The position numbers and the translations under genes were made by a program. Positions 24,653-32,726 of a stretch of 33,249 nt of DNA are shown piece by piece. Position 1 is the first letter of the stretch. Each line of letters opens with the position of its first letter. Source of the DNA: Deltaproteobacteria bacterium (GTDB lineage Bacteria > Desulfobacterota > Desulfomonilia > Desulfomonilales > Desulfomonilaceae); assembly GCA_016875095.1 (NCBI GenBank), contig VGSG01000046.1:1-33249 (forward strand), written 5' to 3'. The notes under the pieces were generated by a model that did no database searches, was not told where the DNA came from, and saw only the letters and a program-made list of their open reading frames with translations.

Positions 24653-25885
24653 TCAGAATGCGTCCGCGAACCACTGCTTCATTTTTCCGACGACCCGGTC
24701 GAATGCGCTGGCGTCGAACAACGCGGCGCCAAGGTCCAGGCCGCGGTTTCGCGCGCCCCACAGGACCAGCCCTACGCCAGTGGCGTACACAGGCGAGCTC
24801 ACGATATCGACGAGACCGCTGATTCCCGTGGGATACCCAACACGCACGGGCAAGTCGAAAATTTGTTCGGCAAGTTCGCAGATTCCCTCGATTGCCACGG
24901 TTCCGCCGGTGAGCACGACACCTGAACGCACCTCATCCATCAGCTTGTGCTTCTCCAGTTCTCGCTTCACCAGGCCAAGTATTTCCTCGAGCCGCGGTTC
25001 CGCGATATCGGCAAGGACAGATCGGGACAAGACCCGCGGAGCGCGGCCGCCCACTCCCGGAACCGAGACCGTCTCGTCCCTGGTCACCAGCGCTCCCAGC
25101 GCGCAACCGTACTTCCTCTTAATTCTCTCGGCCTCAACCATCGGGGTCTTGAGCCCGACCGCGATGTCGTTGGTCAATTGCTCTCCGCCGACAGGCAGGA
25201 CGGACGTATGGTGAATGGAGCCGTCAACAAAGACCGCCAGGTCGGTGGTCCCGCCACCGATGTCCACCAGGGCAACGCCAAGCTCCCTTTCGTCCGAGAG
25301 GAGCACGGCCTCTGCGGAGGCCATCTGTTGGAGCACGACTTCGTGGACTCGCAGCCCGCTGCGATGGGCGCAGCGAATGATATTCTGGGCCGCGGAGACT
25401 GCGCCGGTAATAATGTGGACTTTGGCTTCCAGTCTCACTCCGGCCATGCCGACGGGTTCCTTGATACCTTCCTGATCGTCAACCATATATTCTTGGGCGA
25501 CGATATGGAGGACCTCCCGATCCAGGGGAATAGCAACCGCCCTGGCCGCGTCGATGACCCGTTCCACGTCCACCTGGGTCACTTCGCGGTTCTTGACGGC
25601 TATGACGCCGTGGGAATTGATCCCTTTAATGTGCCCCCCCGATATTCCCGCGAGGACGCCGTCGGCCTTGGATCCGGCCATGAGCTCGGCGTCCTGGACA
25701 GCCTTCTTGATGCTGGCTACCGTGTGGTCTATGTTGACTACGACACCGCGTCTCAAGCCCCGGCATGGAGCGATCCCCAGGCCGATGATGTCCACCATGC
25801 CGTCCTCATTGATTTCGCCTATGATCGCGCAGGTCTTGGTAGTGCCGATATCAAGCCCTACCACCGTATTCTCGCTGTGAGACAT
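24653..25885 (-). CDS. ftsA: cell division protein FtsA (actin-like ZipN/FtsZ anchor)
   Basis: The ATG at 25885 has AGGGG upstream and gives 410 residues; a GTG at 25909 would add 8 residues inside ftsQ. The actin/Hsp70-type phosphate motif VGLDIGTTKTCAIIGE is at the start, the second nucleotide motif VDIGGGTTDLAVF is in the middle, and the C-terminus ends VGKMKQWFADAF, an amphipathic helix that binds the membrane. FtsA tethers FtsZ filaments to the membrane and recruits later division proteins. It follows ftsQ by 4 bp. Confidence 0.97.
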   Translation of the reverse strand: MSHSENTVVGLDIGTTKTCAIIGEINEDGMVDIIGLGIAPCRGLRRGVVVNIDHTVASIKKAVQDAELMAGSKADGVLAGISGGHIKGINSHGVIAVKNREVTQVDVERVIDAARAVAIPLDREVLHIVAQEYMVDDQEGIKEPVGMAGVRLEAKVHIITGAVSAAQNIIRCAHRSGLRVHEVVLQQMASAEAVLLSDERELGVALVDIGGGTTDLAVFVDGSIHHTSVLPVGGEQLTNDIAVGLKTPMVEAERIKRKYGCALGALVTRDETVSVPGVGGRAPRVLSRSVLADIAEPRLEEILGLVKRELEKHKLMDEVRSGVVLTGGTVAIEGICELAEQIFDLPVRVGYPTGISGLVDIVSSPVYATGVGLVLWGARNRGLDLGAALFDASAFDRVVGKMKQWFADAF

Positions 25886-25889
25886 GATC

Positions 25890-26729
25890 CTACCCCTGCT
25901 CACGTGCACGGCCCGGACTCACGAGAGCACGGTCCTCGAAGTCCAGATCGATAAACTTGGCGTTATTCCATTCTCCGCGTCGGGTCAAGAATCTTTTCAG
26001 GCGTTCATACCGTCGCAGCTTGAGTTCAAAGTCCTCCGTGCCCAACACGAGGGTTCGTCCGCGGTTCGTATGGAGGGTGAGCCCTCGATCCAGGCTGATT
26101 CGCACCTCATTGACCGAAGCGACTGCAAGACCCGAGACGCCCTTTTCCAGCGCTTCGAGAACCATAAGTCCCCTGCGAACCGACTTCCTGACTTCCGCGC
26201 CCTTTTTGGAGAGCTCCTCCAAAGTCACGCCGGTGAGAAGCGGGTATCGAACCGAATTTCCCGGAAGAACTCGGGTGAAGATCTCACCCTGCTCGTCCAC
26301 GTAGTATAATTTCCCCGCTGCCAAGATAGCCCTGGGGTTTCGCTCTTGAATTTCAATCACCAGACGCCCGGGGAGCTTCCGGTATACGGAGACGGCCTTG
26401 ACCCACGGATGGCGCTTAAGCCTGCTCGCGACGGCCCCAAGATCCAGCGTGAGGAGATTTGTTCCTGTCTCTACTTCTGAGGCTTCGATTACTTCCGCGC
26501 CGGAAAGGTGATGATTGCCCATCACTTCCACATGATGGAGGGTGAAGTACGGAAAGTGGAGGAAGATCACGTACGCGAGCAGAACAGCCAGAGCGGCGTT
26601 TCCGCAAAGCATCACCAGAAGCACGGACCGCAAGATGCTCCCGGCCCCGCTCTGCCGGTCCCCGGCCTCGGAATCGGACGGAAAGATGGCGGGAACCGCC
26701 GCCATTCCGATATCTCCGCCTCTAAGCAT
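25890..26729 (-). CDS. ftsQ: cell division protein FtsQ
   Basis: 279 residues. A short cytoplasmic N-terminus is followed by one membrane helix (about 27-51, VLLVMLCGNAALAVLLAYVIF). A POTRA domain starts FTLHHVEVMGNHHLSGAEVI, and then comes the FtsQ beta domain. It belongs to the FtsQBL division complex linking the ring to septal wall synthesis. The start overlaps the murB stop by 8 bp; an internal ATG ten codons later is an alternative. No ddl gene lies before it, unlike many proteobacterial clusters. Confidence 0.93.
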   Translation of the reverse strand: MLRGGDIGMAAVPAIFPSDSEAGDRQSGAGSILRSVLLVMLCGNAALAVLLAYVIFLHFPYFTLHHVEVMGNHHLSGAEVIEASEVETGTNLLTLDLGAVASRLKRHPWVKAVSVYRKLPGRLVIEIQERNPRAILAAGKLYYVDEQGEIFTRVLPGNSVRYPLLTGVTLEELSKKGAEVRKSVRRGLMVLEALEKGVSGLAVASVNEVRISLDRGLTLHTNRGRTLVLGTEDFELKLRRYERLKRFLTRRGEWNNAKFIDLDFEDRALVSPGRAREQG

Positions 26730-27660
26730 GATCCGGTTCGACTCCTATGACAGAGACTTCCAGTTCAAGCTCGATGCCTTCCTCACTCCTGACCCTGGAG
26801 CGAATCCGCTCGATCAGCTCCAACACCTGAGCCGCGGTAGCACGGCCCCGGTTGATGATGAAATTCGCGTGGAGTTCCGATACCTGCGCATCACCCACGC
26901 CCTCGCCCTTGAAGCCCAGACGGTCGATAAGCATGCCCGCGGGCTTGTCCGGTGAAGGGTTCTTGAAAACGCACCCCGCGCTGGGTCGGTTGATGGGCTG
27001 GGTCGCGCGTCGTCGGGTCCGCGCCTGCTCGATGGCCTGATTTATGACATCGGTGTCTCCGCGTCGCAACCTGACGGTTCCTTCCAGCACGGCCGCAGAT
27101 TGAGGAAGCTTCATTCGGCGATACCTTGAGTCCAGATCTCCCGCGTCAAGACTTATCTCCGCTCCTGACAAGGTCATGAGTTTCACATGGATCAGAAGAT
27201 CGCCCATGCAGCTTCCACCCGCGCCCGCGTTGGTAACCACAGCGCCGCCGAAGGATCCGGGAATACCCCAGAGCTGCGCCATTCCGTCCAGGCCTAACCG
27301 GGCCGTCTGATTCACCACATACGGGAGAGGCGTGCCGGCGCCGACCGTGACCCGGGCGTAATCGAAACCGTTTTCATTCACCCGGAAGCCGCCTAAAGAG
27401 CAAGTTCGGATCACCACACCGCGAAAACCGTCGTCGTGGAAAAGCACGTTAGTCCCGGCGCCCAGCAAGAGAAACGAAAGCCTGTTCTCATCCACATACC
27501 GGAGCAGCGCCGCCAGCCCTTGGGCATCCGCGGGTTCTACGACGAGGTCCGCGGGCCCGCCGATGCGAAAGGACGTATACCGGCTCAAAGGAACGGCGAC
27601 CCGTGCTCGTCCGACGACCAGCTCTTGGATTTGGCGGATACGGTCCGGGGACAAACTCAT
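26722..27660 (-). CDS. murB: UDP-N-acetylenolpyruvoylglucosamine reductase MurB
   Basis: 312 residues with MurB motifs: TSFRIGGPADLVVEP (FAD domain), LLLGAGTNVLF, GIPGSFGGAVVTNAGAG and a C-terminal domain with PSAGCVFKNP. MurB reduces UDP-GlcNAc-enolpyruvate to UDP-MurNAc with NADPH. The residue that protonates the intermediate is usually a Ser in SAGSxFKNP; here it is Cys230, a change that could still serve as acid. The gene starts within the murC stop (ATGA, 4-bp overlap). Confidence 0.97.
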   Translation of the reverse strand: MSLSPDRIRQIQELVVGRARVAVPLSRYTSFRIGGPADLVVEPADAQGLAALLRYVDENRLSFLLLGAGTNVLFHDDGFRGVVIRTCSLGGFRVNENGFDYARVTVGAGTPLPYVVNQTARLGLDGMAQLWGIPGSFGGAVVTNAGAGGSCMGDLLIHVKLMTLSGAEISLDAGDLDSRYRRMKLPQSAAVLEGTVRLRRGDTDVINQAIEQARTRRRATQPINRPSAGCVFKNPSPDKPAGMLIDRLGFKGEGVGDAQVSELHANFIINRGRATAAQVLELIERIRSRVRSEEGIELELEVSVIGVEPDHA

Positions 27661-29057
27661 GATCTGCCCGTCTCCTTGCGTCGGAGCTCTTCAAGAATCA
27701 TGGGTCCGAGCTGGGTTACGTCACCTGCTCCCAGAGTGATGACCATGTCTCCTTCTCGCAGGTCCCGACAGACCTCGGAGGGAATGGTCTTTCGATCGAG
27801 CAGCAAACGGACCGCCTTGTGACCTCGCCGGCGAATGGCTTCACACAATGCGGCGCCGGAGACTCCGTCTATGGGCTGCTCGCTGGCGGCATATATTTCC
27901 ATGATGTAGAGCAGGTCCACATCAATGAACGCGGTGAGGAATTCTTCAAACAACGCCTTAGTTCTCGTGTACCTGTGAGGTTGAAAAATCACCGCGATCC
28001 GTCCCTGTGCGATCTGACGGGCCGCTTGCAGGACCGCCTTGATCTCCGTAGGGTGATGGCCGTAATCGTCGATCACCATGACCCCAAAGGCCGTGCCCCG
28101 TTCGGTGAAGCGTCGTTGCACTCCCGGGAATGATTCAAGCGCGTGGCGCATGGTCTGAAAGGGAATTTCGAACACGTCGGCCACCGCGATAGCAGCCAGC
28201 GCGTTCTGAACATTATGAATTCCGGGCACCGGCAGGCGAACTTCCCCGAGCAATTCTTGCTCCCGGTGCGCCGCAAATAGGGTAGAGCGGCCCTCGGTCG
28301 AGCGACTCCGGCCATGATACTGGGCCTGGGAAGAAAGACCATAGGTGATGAACCGCTTCCGGATAAGGGGGATTATCTTTTGGACCTCTTCGTCGTCCAG
28401 GCACACAATCGCATATCCGTAGAAAGGGAGCCGATTAATGAACTCCACGAACGTCTCGCGTATCTCCGCCATAGATGAGTAACAATCCATATGCTCCAGA
28501 TCCATGTTCGTGATCAGGGCGACATTTGGATAGAGCTTAAGGAAGGATCGATCCGATTCATCGGCCTCGGCGACCAACAGATCACCCTGACCCAAGCGCG
28601 CTCCTCCCCCAAGAGTGTTGAGTTTACCGCCGATGATCACCGTCGGATCAAGCCCCGCAGCGGAGAAGATAGAGGCGATCATGGAAGTTGTCGTGGTTTT
28701 CCCGTGCATCCCCGCCACGACCACCGAGGTCTGCATGCGCATAAGCTCGGCAAGCATCTCGGCCCGCGGGATCGCCGGGATCCGACGCTCCGCGGCCGCT
28801 ATCAACTCAGGATTCTCCTCGCTCACGGCAGAGGAAAAGACAACCACGTCAGCCTTATCCAAGTGTTTCGCGTCATGGCCGATTGAAACGCGCGCGCCCA
28901 AGCGCTCCAGCCTTGCCGTTATGTCGGAAGCCTTGAGGTCGGAACCGCTGACGCGGAAACCCAGAGCGAGCAGGATCTCCGCGATCCCACTCATACCCAC
29001 TCCACCGACGCCGACGAAGTGGACATCCTTTACCCTTTTGAAAAGGGTTCCGATCAT
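27657..29057 (-). CDS. murC: UDP-N-acetylmuramate--L-alanine ligase MurC
   Basis: 466 residues, normal length. The N-terminal Rossmann motif HFVGVGGVGMSGIAEILL and the ATP-binding loop GMHGKTTTTSMIA (about residue 115) are diagnostic, and the later YGHHPTEI is the conserved ligase motif. MurC adds L-Ala to UDP-MurNAc in the cytoplasm. Its start overlaps the murG stop by 4 bp and its stop overlaps murB by 4 bp (both ATGA), indicating translational coupling. Confidence 0.98.
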   Translation of the reverse strand: MIGTLFKRVKDVHFVGVGGVGMSGIAEILLALGFRVSGSDLKASDITARLERLGARVSIGHDAKHLDKADVVVFSSAVSEENPELIAAAERRIPAIPRAEMLAELMRMQTSVVVAGMHGKTTTTSMIASIFSAAGLDPTVIIGGKLNTLGGGARLGQGDLLVAEADESDRSFLKLYPNVALITNMDLEHMDCYSSMAEIRETFVEFINRLPFYGYAIVCLDDEEVQKIIPLIRKRFITYGLSSQAQYHGRSRSTEGRSTLFAAHREQELLGEVRLPVPGIHNVQNALAAIAVADVFEIPFQTMRHALESFPGVQRRFTERGTAFGVMVIDDYGHHPTEIKAVLQAARQIAQGRIAVIFQPHRYTRTKALFEEFLTAFIDVDLLYIMEIYAASEQPIDGVSGAALCEAIRRRGHKAVRLLLDRKTIPSEVCRDLREGDMVITLGAGDVTQLGPMILEELRRKETGRS

Positions 29058-30136
29058 GCGTGGCTCCCTGCCATACTCAGCAGTTCCCGTGCGATAGAGC
29101 GTGCGGCCTGGGGCCGTCCAAGCTTTCGCGAATTGGCCGCCATTTTCACCAACTGTTCCGGATTCTCCGCCAGTTCAGTGATCTCTTGAACCAGCGCTCC
29201 GTTCCGAAGACGCGAGTCCGGAATGACCCTCACCGCTCCCCGAGCCGCAAGAACTTCCGCGTTCCGGGTTTGATGATCGCCGACTGCATGGGGATAGGGA
29301 ACCACGATGGCCGCCTTCCCCAGAGCCGTTATCTCTGCCAACGAACTTGCTCCCGCGCGGCAGACCACGAGATCCGCCCAGTGGTAAGCCGCTCCCATAT
29401 CATCAATGAATTCAACCACGTCCGCGTGTATGCCCGCATCGGAGTAAGCGCGGAGAGTCTCCTCCACTCGACCCCGCCCTGTCTGATGCACGAAGGATAT
29501 ACGGTCCGCCAGCGGTTTGAGCTGATCGAGGCTGTTCGTGATAGCCGCATTGATACTCAGGGCCCCTTGAGATCCTCCAAAGACCAGCACGTGTAATCCC
29601 TCCCTTTCAGGCTCGGCCTGGGCAGGCGCCGTAAGATCCCCGCGGATCGGATTGCCCGTGAGCTTAGTTTTTCCTTGAGGCGGCTGCGGCTCGGTCTTTT
29701 CCCACGAAATAAAGACCCGGTCCACGAGTCGTGCGAGCGCTCGATTGGTGGCGCCCATGACGGAGTTCTGCTCCTGAATCGCCGTGGGAATCCGCATCGC
29801 GAGCGCTGCGAGCATGGTGGGCCCCGATGCGTATCCGCCCACCCCAAGCGCCACATGGGGCCGAAAGTCACGCAAAATAAAGAGAGACTCCACGATACCG
29901 CGTGGGATCTCCAGGATCGCTCGAAGGACGTTCGTCGCCTTGACGCCTCGCATTCCCCTGGCAGTGATGAACCGGATGGGAAACTCCGTTGAAGGGATTA
30001 TCTTGGCCTCGAGACCTTGCCGGGCGCCCACGAAGAGCACCTCGGTCTCCGGGGCTTCCGCCCTGACCGCTCTAGCCACGGCCAAAGCCGGAAAGAGATG
30101 GCCCCCGGTGCCGCCGCCCGCGATAATTACCCTCAT
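29054..30136 (-). CDS. murG: UDP-GlcNAc:lipid I N-acetylglucosaminyltransferase MurG
   Basis: The ATG at 30136, with GGGGGAG upstream and overlapping the ftsW stop as ATGA, gives 360 residues; the longer open frame inside ftsW is a shadow. MRVIIAGGGTGGHLFPA carries the GGTGGH loop, and FGGSQGA and the C-terminal VCRAGASSLAEI are the glycosyltransferase family 28 donor-site motifs. MurG converts lipid I to lipid II on the inner face of the membrane. Confidence 0.98.
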   Translation of the reverse strand: MRVIIAGGGTGGHLFPALAVARAVRAEAPETEVLFVGARQGLEAKIIPSTEFPIRFITARGMRGVKATNVLRAILEIPRGIVESLFILRDFRPHVALGVGGYASGPTMLAALAMRIPTAIQEQNSVMGATNRALARLVDRVFISWEKTEPQPPQGKTKLTGNPIRGDLTAPAQAEPEREGLHVLVFGGSQGALSINAAITNSLDQLKPLADRISFVHQTGRGRVEETLRAYSDAGIHADVVEFIDDMGAAYHWADLVVCRAGASSLAEITALGKAAIVVPYPHAVGDHQTRNAEVLAARGAVRVIPDSRLRNGALVQEITELAENPEQLVKMAANSRKLGRPQAARSIARELLSMAGSHA

Positions 30137-31302
30137 GACACGCTCCCCCGAGAGTTGGTCCCTTCGTGTCTGGCGATAGAGAGCAACATGCCTAGGCCCG
30201 CGAGATTCATGACGAGCGACGTGCCTCCCAGAGAAACAAACGGCAAAGGAAGTCCCTTGGTGGGCAGCATTCCCATAGAAACGCCCATATTGATGATTGC
30301 CTGAAGACCGATGAGGCAGATAACGCCAAAAGCCAAATATTGGTGAAAACTGTCCCGGGCCCTGATCGCCACCACGAAGCCGCGGCAGATAAGTATGTAG
30401 AACAGGAGAATCAAGGCCACCACGCCGACCAAGCCCATTTCCTCTCCCAGGACCGAGAAGATGAAATCCGTGTGGGGCTGGGGCAAGTAGTACAGTTTCT
30501 GGACGCCTTTCCCCACACCTACACCCCACAGCCCCCCGCATCCGAAGGCCACGAGGCTCTGAATGACCTGAAACCCTGCGTCCAGGGGATCTCTCCACGG
30601 GTCTACAAAGGCTTTCAGTCGGCTGATTCGGTAAGGAGCTCTGAAGGCCCAATAGATGAGGAGCGGCGAACAGATGACAAGACTTGCAAAGAGATGCCGG
30701 GGTCTTACTCCTGCCACAAAGAGCATCAGGAACCCGACCACCGTTATGATAATTGCCGCGCCGAAATCAGGCTGACTCAGCAGCAGTCCCACGACCGCGC
30801 CAACCGCCAGAATGTTCGGCAGGAACCCCACCGCGAGATCCTTTATACCCTCACCCTTTTTTGCCAGTGACGCGGCGAGAAAGAGCACGAGAGCGTACTT
30901 CACGAACTCCGAAGGTTGAAGAAAAAGACCGAAAGGCAATCGCATCCAGCGCCTGGAGCCGCCCATCTCCGCGCCCACCCCGGGCAGGAGGACCAACAGG
31001 AGGAGGACCAAGCCCAGGATCATCAGGTGCGGAGCAACGCGCCTCCAGAAATCGGGATTGATAATTGACATCCCGTACATGACGCTCAAGCCCAATGCCA
31101 GGGCCAGAAGCTGCTTCTTGGTGTAATAGAAGCCGTCTCCAAATCTCCCGGTCGCAATGATGTACCCCGCGGACGTGACCATAACAAGACCGATCGCGAT
31201 AATAAGCGCGGTCACCGTCAGGAGCGCCGGATCAGGCCCTATTCGTCGGTCCGACGCGAGATCCGGCGTATGCGCGGTTTGCAAGCGGGCGGTTAAGCCC
31301 AT
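30133..31302 (-). CDS. ftsW: septal peptidoglycan polymerase FtsW (SEDS family)
   Basis: 389 residues with about ten membrane helices. SEDS motifs include SRRWMRLPFGLFLQPSE, SQPDFGAAIII, YYLPQPHTDFIFSVLGEE and the C-terminal GLPLPFVSLGGTSL. FtsW polymerises lipid II at the septum with its cognate PBP. It precedes murG with a 4-bp overlap. Its ATG follows the short orphan ORF by 9 bp with GGAG as ribosome-binding site, at the place where murD would normally end. Confidence 0.96.
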   Translation of the reverse strand: MGLTARLQTAHTPDLASDRRIGPDPALLTVTALIIAIGLVMVTSAGYIIATGRFGDGFYYTKKQLLALALGLSVMYGMSIINPDFWRRVAPHLMILGLVLLLLVLLPGVGAEMGGSRRWMRLPFGLFLQPSEFVKYALVLFLAASLAKKGEGIKDLAVGFLPNILAVGAVVGLLLSQPDFGAAIIITVVGFLMLFVAGVRPRHLFASLVICSPLLIYWAFRAPYRISRLKAFVDPWRDPLDAGFQVIQSLVAFGCGGLWGVGVGKGVQKLYYLPQPHTDFIFSVLGEEMGLVGVVALILLFYILICRGFVVAIRARDSFHQYLAFGVICLIGLQAIINMGVSMGMLPTKGLPLPFVSLGGTSLVMNLAGLGMLLSIARHEGTNSRGSVS

Positions 31303-31311
31303 TCTCCGCTC

Positions 31312-31635
31312 CTATGAGCCATCGTCGGGCTCCAGTGTGGGCCGGGGCTCTGCGTACGCGTCGTTTGGAGGTTGCACAAGGCCGAGTAGTCTCTTTCCGT
31401 TGCTGCGGGGCGAATGGTACGGTTCGCTTTCAGGAAACCGACCCGGCAAGCCCTTTGCGCTCCGCGATGCGGTTCTCCGCGAGCGGAAAGGCGCCGAGGC
31501 ATCCGTCGCTCTTAGCGGACGTTCTCTGCGTTCGCCAGAGCCCCTCGCGCTTCGGAGCCGGCTGGTGGCTCGTTCAATTCGAGCCCACTCCACGGCGATA
31601 GTCTGCTCGGCGCCCGTATGTTCATGTTCGCTCAT
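31312..31635 (-). CDS. orphan 107-residue ORF at the murD position
   Basis: The ATG at 31635 lies 11 bp after the mraY stop with GAGG as ribosome-binding site, and its stop lies 9 bp before ftsW, so it fits the operon as a gene would. The product (MSEHEHTGAEQTIAVEWARI...) is rich in Arg, Ser, Pro and Glu with no domain, signal or membrane helix, and would be largely disordered. It has no MurD motif. Part of it (EWARIERATSRLRSA) resembles translations of antisense tRNA sequence, and a tRNA 3'-half-like stretch does lie on the other strand. It is either a genuine unknown small gene or a frame left by replacement of murD. Coding status is uncertain. Confidence 0.4.
   Translation of the reverse strand: MSEHEHTGAEQTIAVEWARIERATSRLRSARGSGERRERPLRATDASAPFRSRRTASRSAKGLPGRFPESEPYHSPRSNGKRLLGLVQPPNDAYAEPRPTLEPDDGS
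31550..31592 (+). other. tRNA 3'-half-like sequence inside the murD-position spacer
   Basis: The loop-like CTTCGGA (31550-31556, would be anticodon TCG, Arg) is followed by GCCGG, a 6-nt spacer and a perfect T arm: stem GCTCG/CGAGC (31568-31572, 31580-31584) around TTCAATT, a consensus T loop. Seven bases and an A follow, but no CCA. Upstream there is no matching anticodon or acceptor strand, so it stops at the anticodon loop. It could be a tRNA 3'-end copy of attachment-site type or chance. Confidence 0.3.
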
Positions 31636-31646
31636 AATCGAAATCC

Positions 31647-32723
31647 TCACCGGAGCTTGAGTGTGCTGACCGCCATGAGCGCCAGCACTACGGAAACGAT
31701 CCAGAAACGCACGATAACTTTTGGTTCGGGCCACCCTTTGAGCTCGAAATGGTGGTGGATGGGGGCCATGTTGAAAATCCGCTTACCCGTGGCCTGGAAC
31801 GATATGACTTGGAGGATCACGGATAGCGCTTCCACCACGAAAAGGCCGCCCGCAATGGCGAGCACTATCTCGTGTTTGGAGATCACCGCCACGGATCCGA
31901 GCAGCGCGCCGAGAGAGAGCGATCCGACATCTCCCATGAAGACTTCGGCCGGGTACGCGTTGTACCAGAGGAAACCCATACCCGCGCCGAGCATCGCGCC
32001 GCAGACCACGGCCAATTCGCCCGCCCCGGGAACGTATGAGATTTGCAGATACTGGGCGAGTTTCAGGTGTCCGGACATATACGAGAACAGGAGGTACGTG
32101 GCGCCGCACACCATGACCGGGCCTATAGCAAGCCCGTCCAGGCCGTCGGTGAGATTCACCGCGTTTGCTGTTCCGGCAATGACCAGCGCTGCAAAGAAGA
32201 TGTACCAGACACCCAGATCAGGGTGGACATTCTTGAAGAAAGGAACTGCGAGCGTCGTCTTGAAGCTTGGATCCCACCAGAGAATCAGACCCACCAGCGC
32301 GCCGATGCCCAGTTCGACCATGAGCCGACGCTTTCCCGGAAGCCCACGATGATTCTTACGCTTGAGCTTCAGGTAATCATCTACAAAGCCGATGGCGCCG
32401 AAAGAGAGCGTGACACCCAGGACGAGCCAGAAATAGAGGTTGTCCATTCTCGCCCAGAGCAGGCAAGAGATCGTCATGGCGAACAGAATCAGTAGACCGC
32501 CCATAGTCGGCGTGCCGCTCTTTTCGATGTGAGACTGAGGCCCATCGTCTCGAATCTGCTGGCCCACATGCACGGCCTTGAGATAATCCACCAGAGGTCG
32601 CCCCAGCAGAAAGCTGATCACCAATGCGGTCAGGGTGGCCATGACCGTTCGAAAAGAGATATACCGGAACACATTGAAGAGTATGAAATCCGAGCCCAGG
32701 GGGTAGAGCAGGTAGTAGAGCAT
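31647..32723 (-). CDS. mraY: phospho-N-acetylmuramoyl-pentapeptide-transferase MraY
   Basis: 358 residues, polytopic (about ten helices). Signature segments include [19 protein letters not shown] with the catalytic Asp pair, [13 protein letters not shown], and the terminal [15 protein letters not shown] with the HHH motif. MraY transfers phospho-MurNAc-pentapeptide to undecaprenyl phosphate, making lipid I. Its ATG is 3 bp after the murF stop; a short orphan ORF follows 11 bp after its own stop where murD is expected. Confidence 0.98.
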   Translation of the reverse strand: MLYYLLYPLGSDFILFNVFRYISFRTVMATLTALVISFLLGRPLVDYLKAVHVGQQIRDDGPQSHIEKSGTPTMGGLLILFAMTISCLLWARMDNLYFWLVLGVTLSFGAIGFVDDYLKLKRKNHRGLPGKRRLMVELGIGALVGLILWWDPSFKTTLAVPFFKNVHPDLGVWYIFFAALVIAGTANAVNLTDGLDGLAIGPVMVCGATYLLFSYMSGHLKLAQYLQISYVPGAGELAVVCGAMLGAGMGFLWYNAYPAEVFMGDVGSLSLGALLGSVAVISKHEIVLAIAGGLFVVEALSVILQVISFQATGKRIFNMAPIHHHFELKGWPEPKVIVRFWIVSVVLALMAVSTLKLR

Positions 32724-32726
32724 GGG

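Noticed and set aside
30137-30652. N-terminal extension of the murG frame
   Set aside because: It lies wholly inside ftsW in another frame; the ATG at 30136 has a strong ribosome-binding site and the exact MurG N-terminus.
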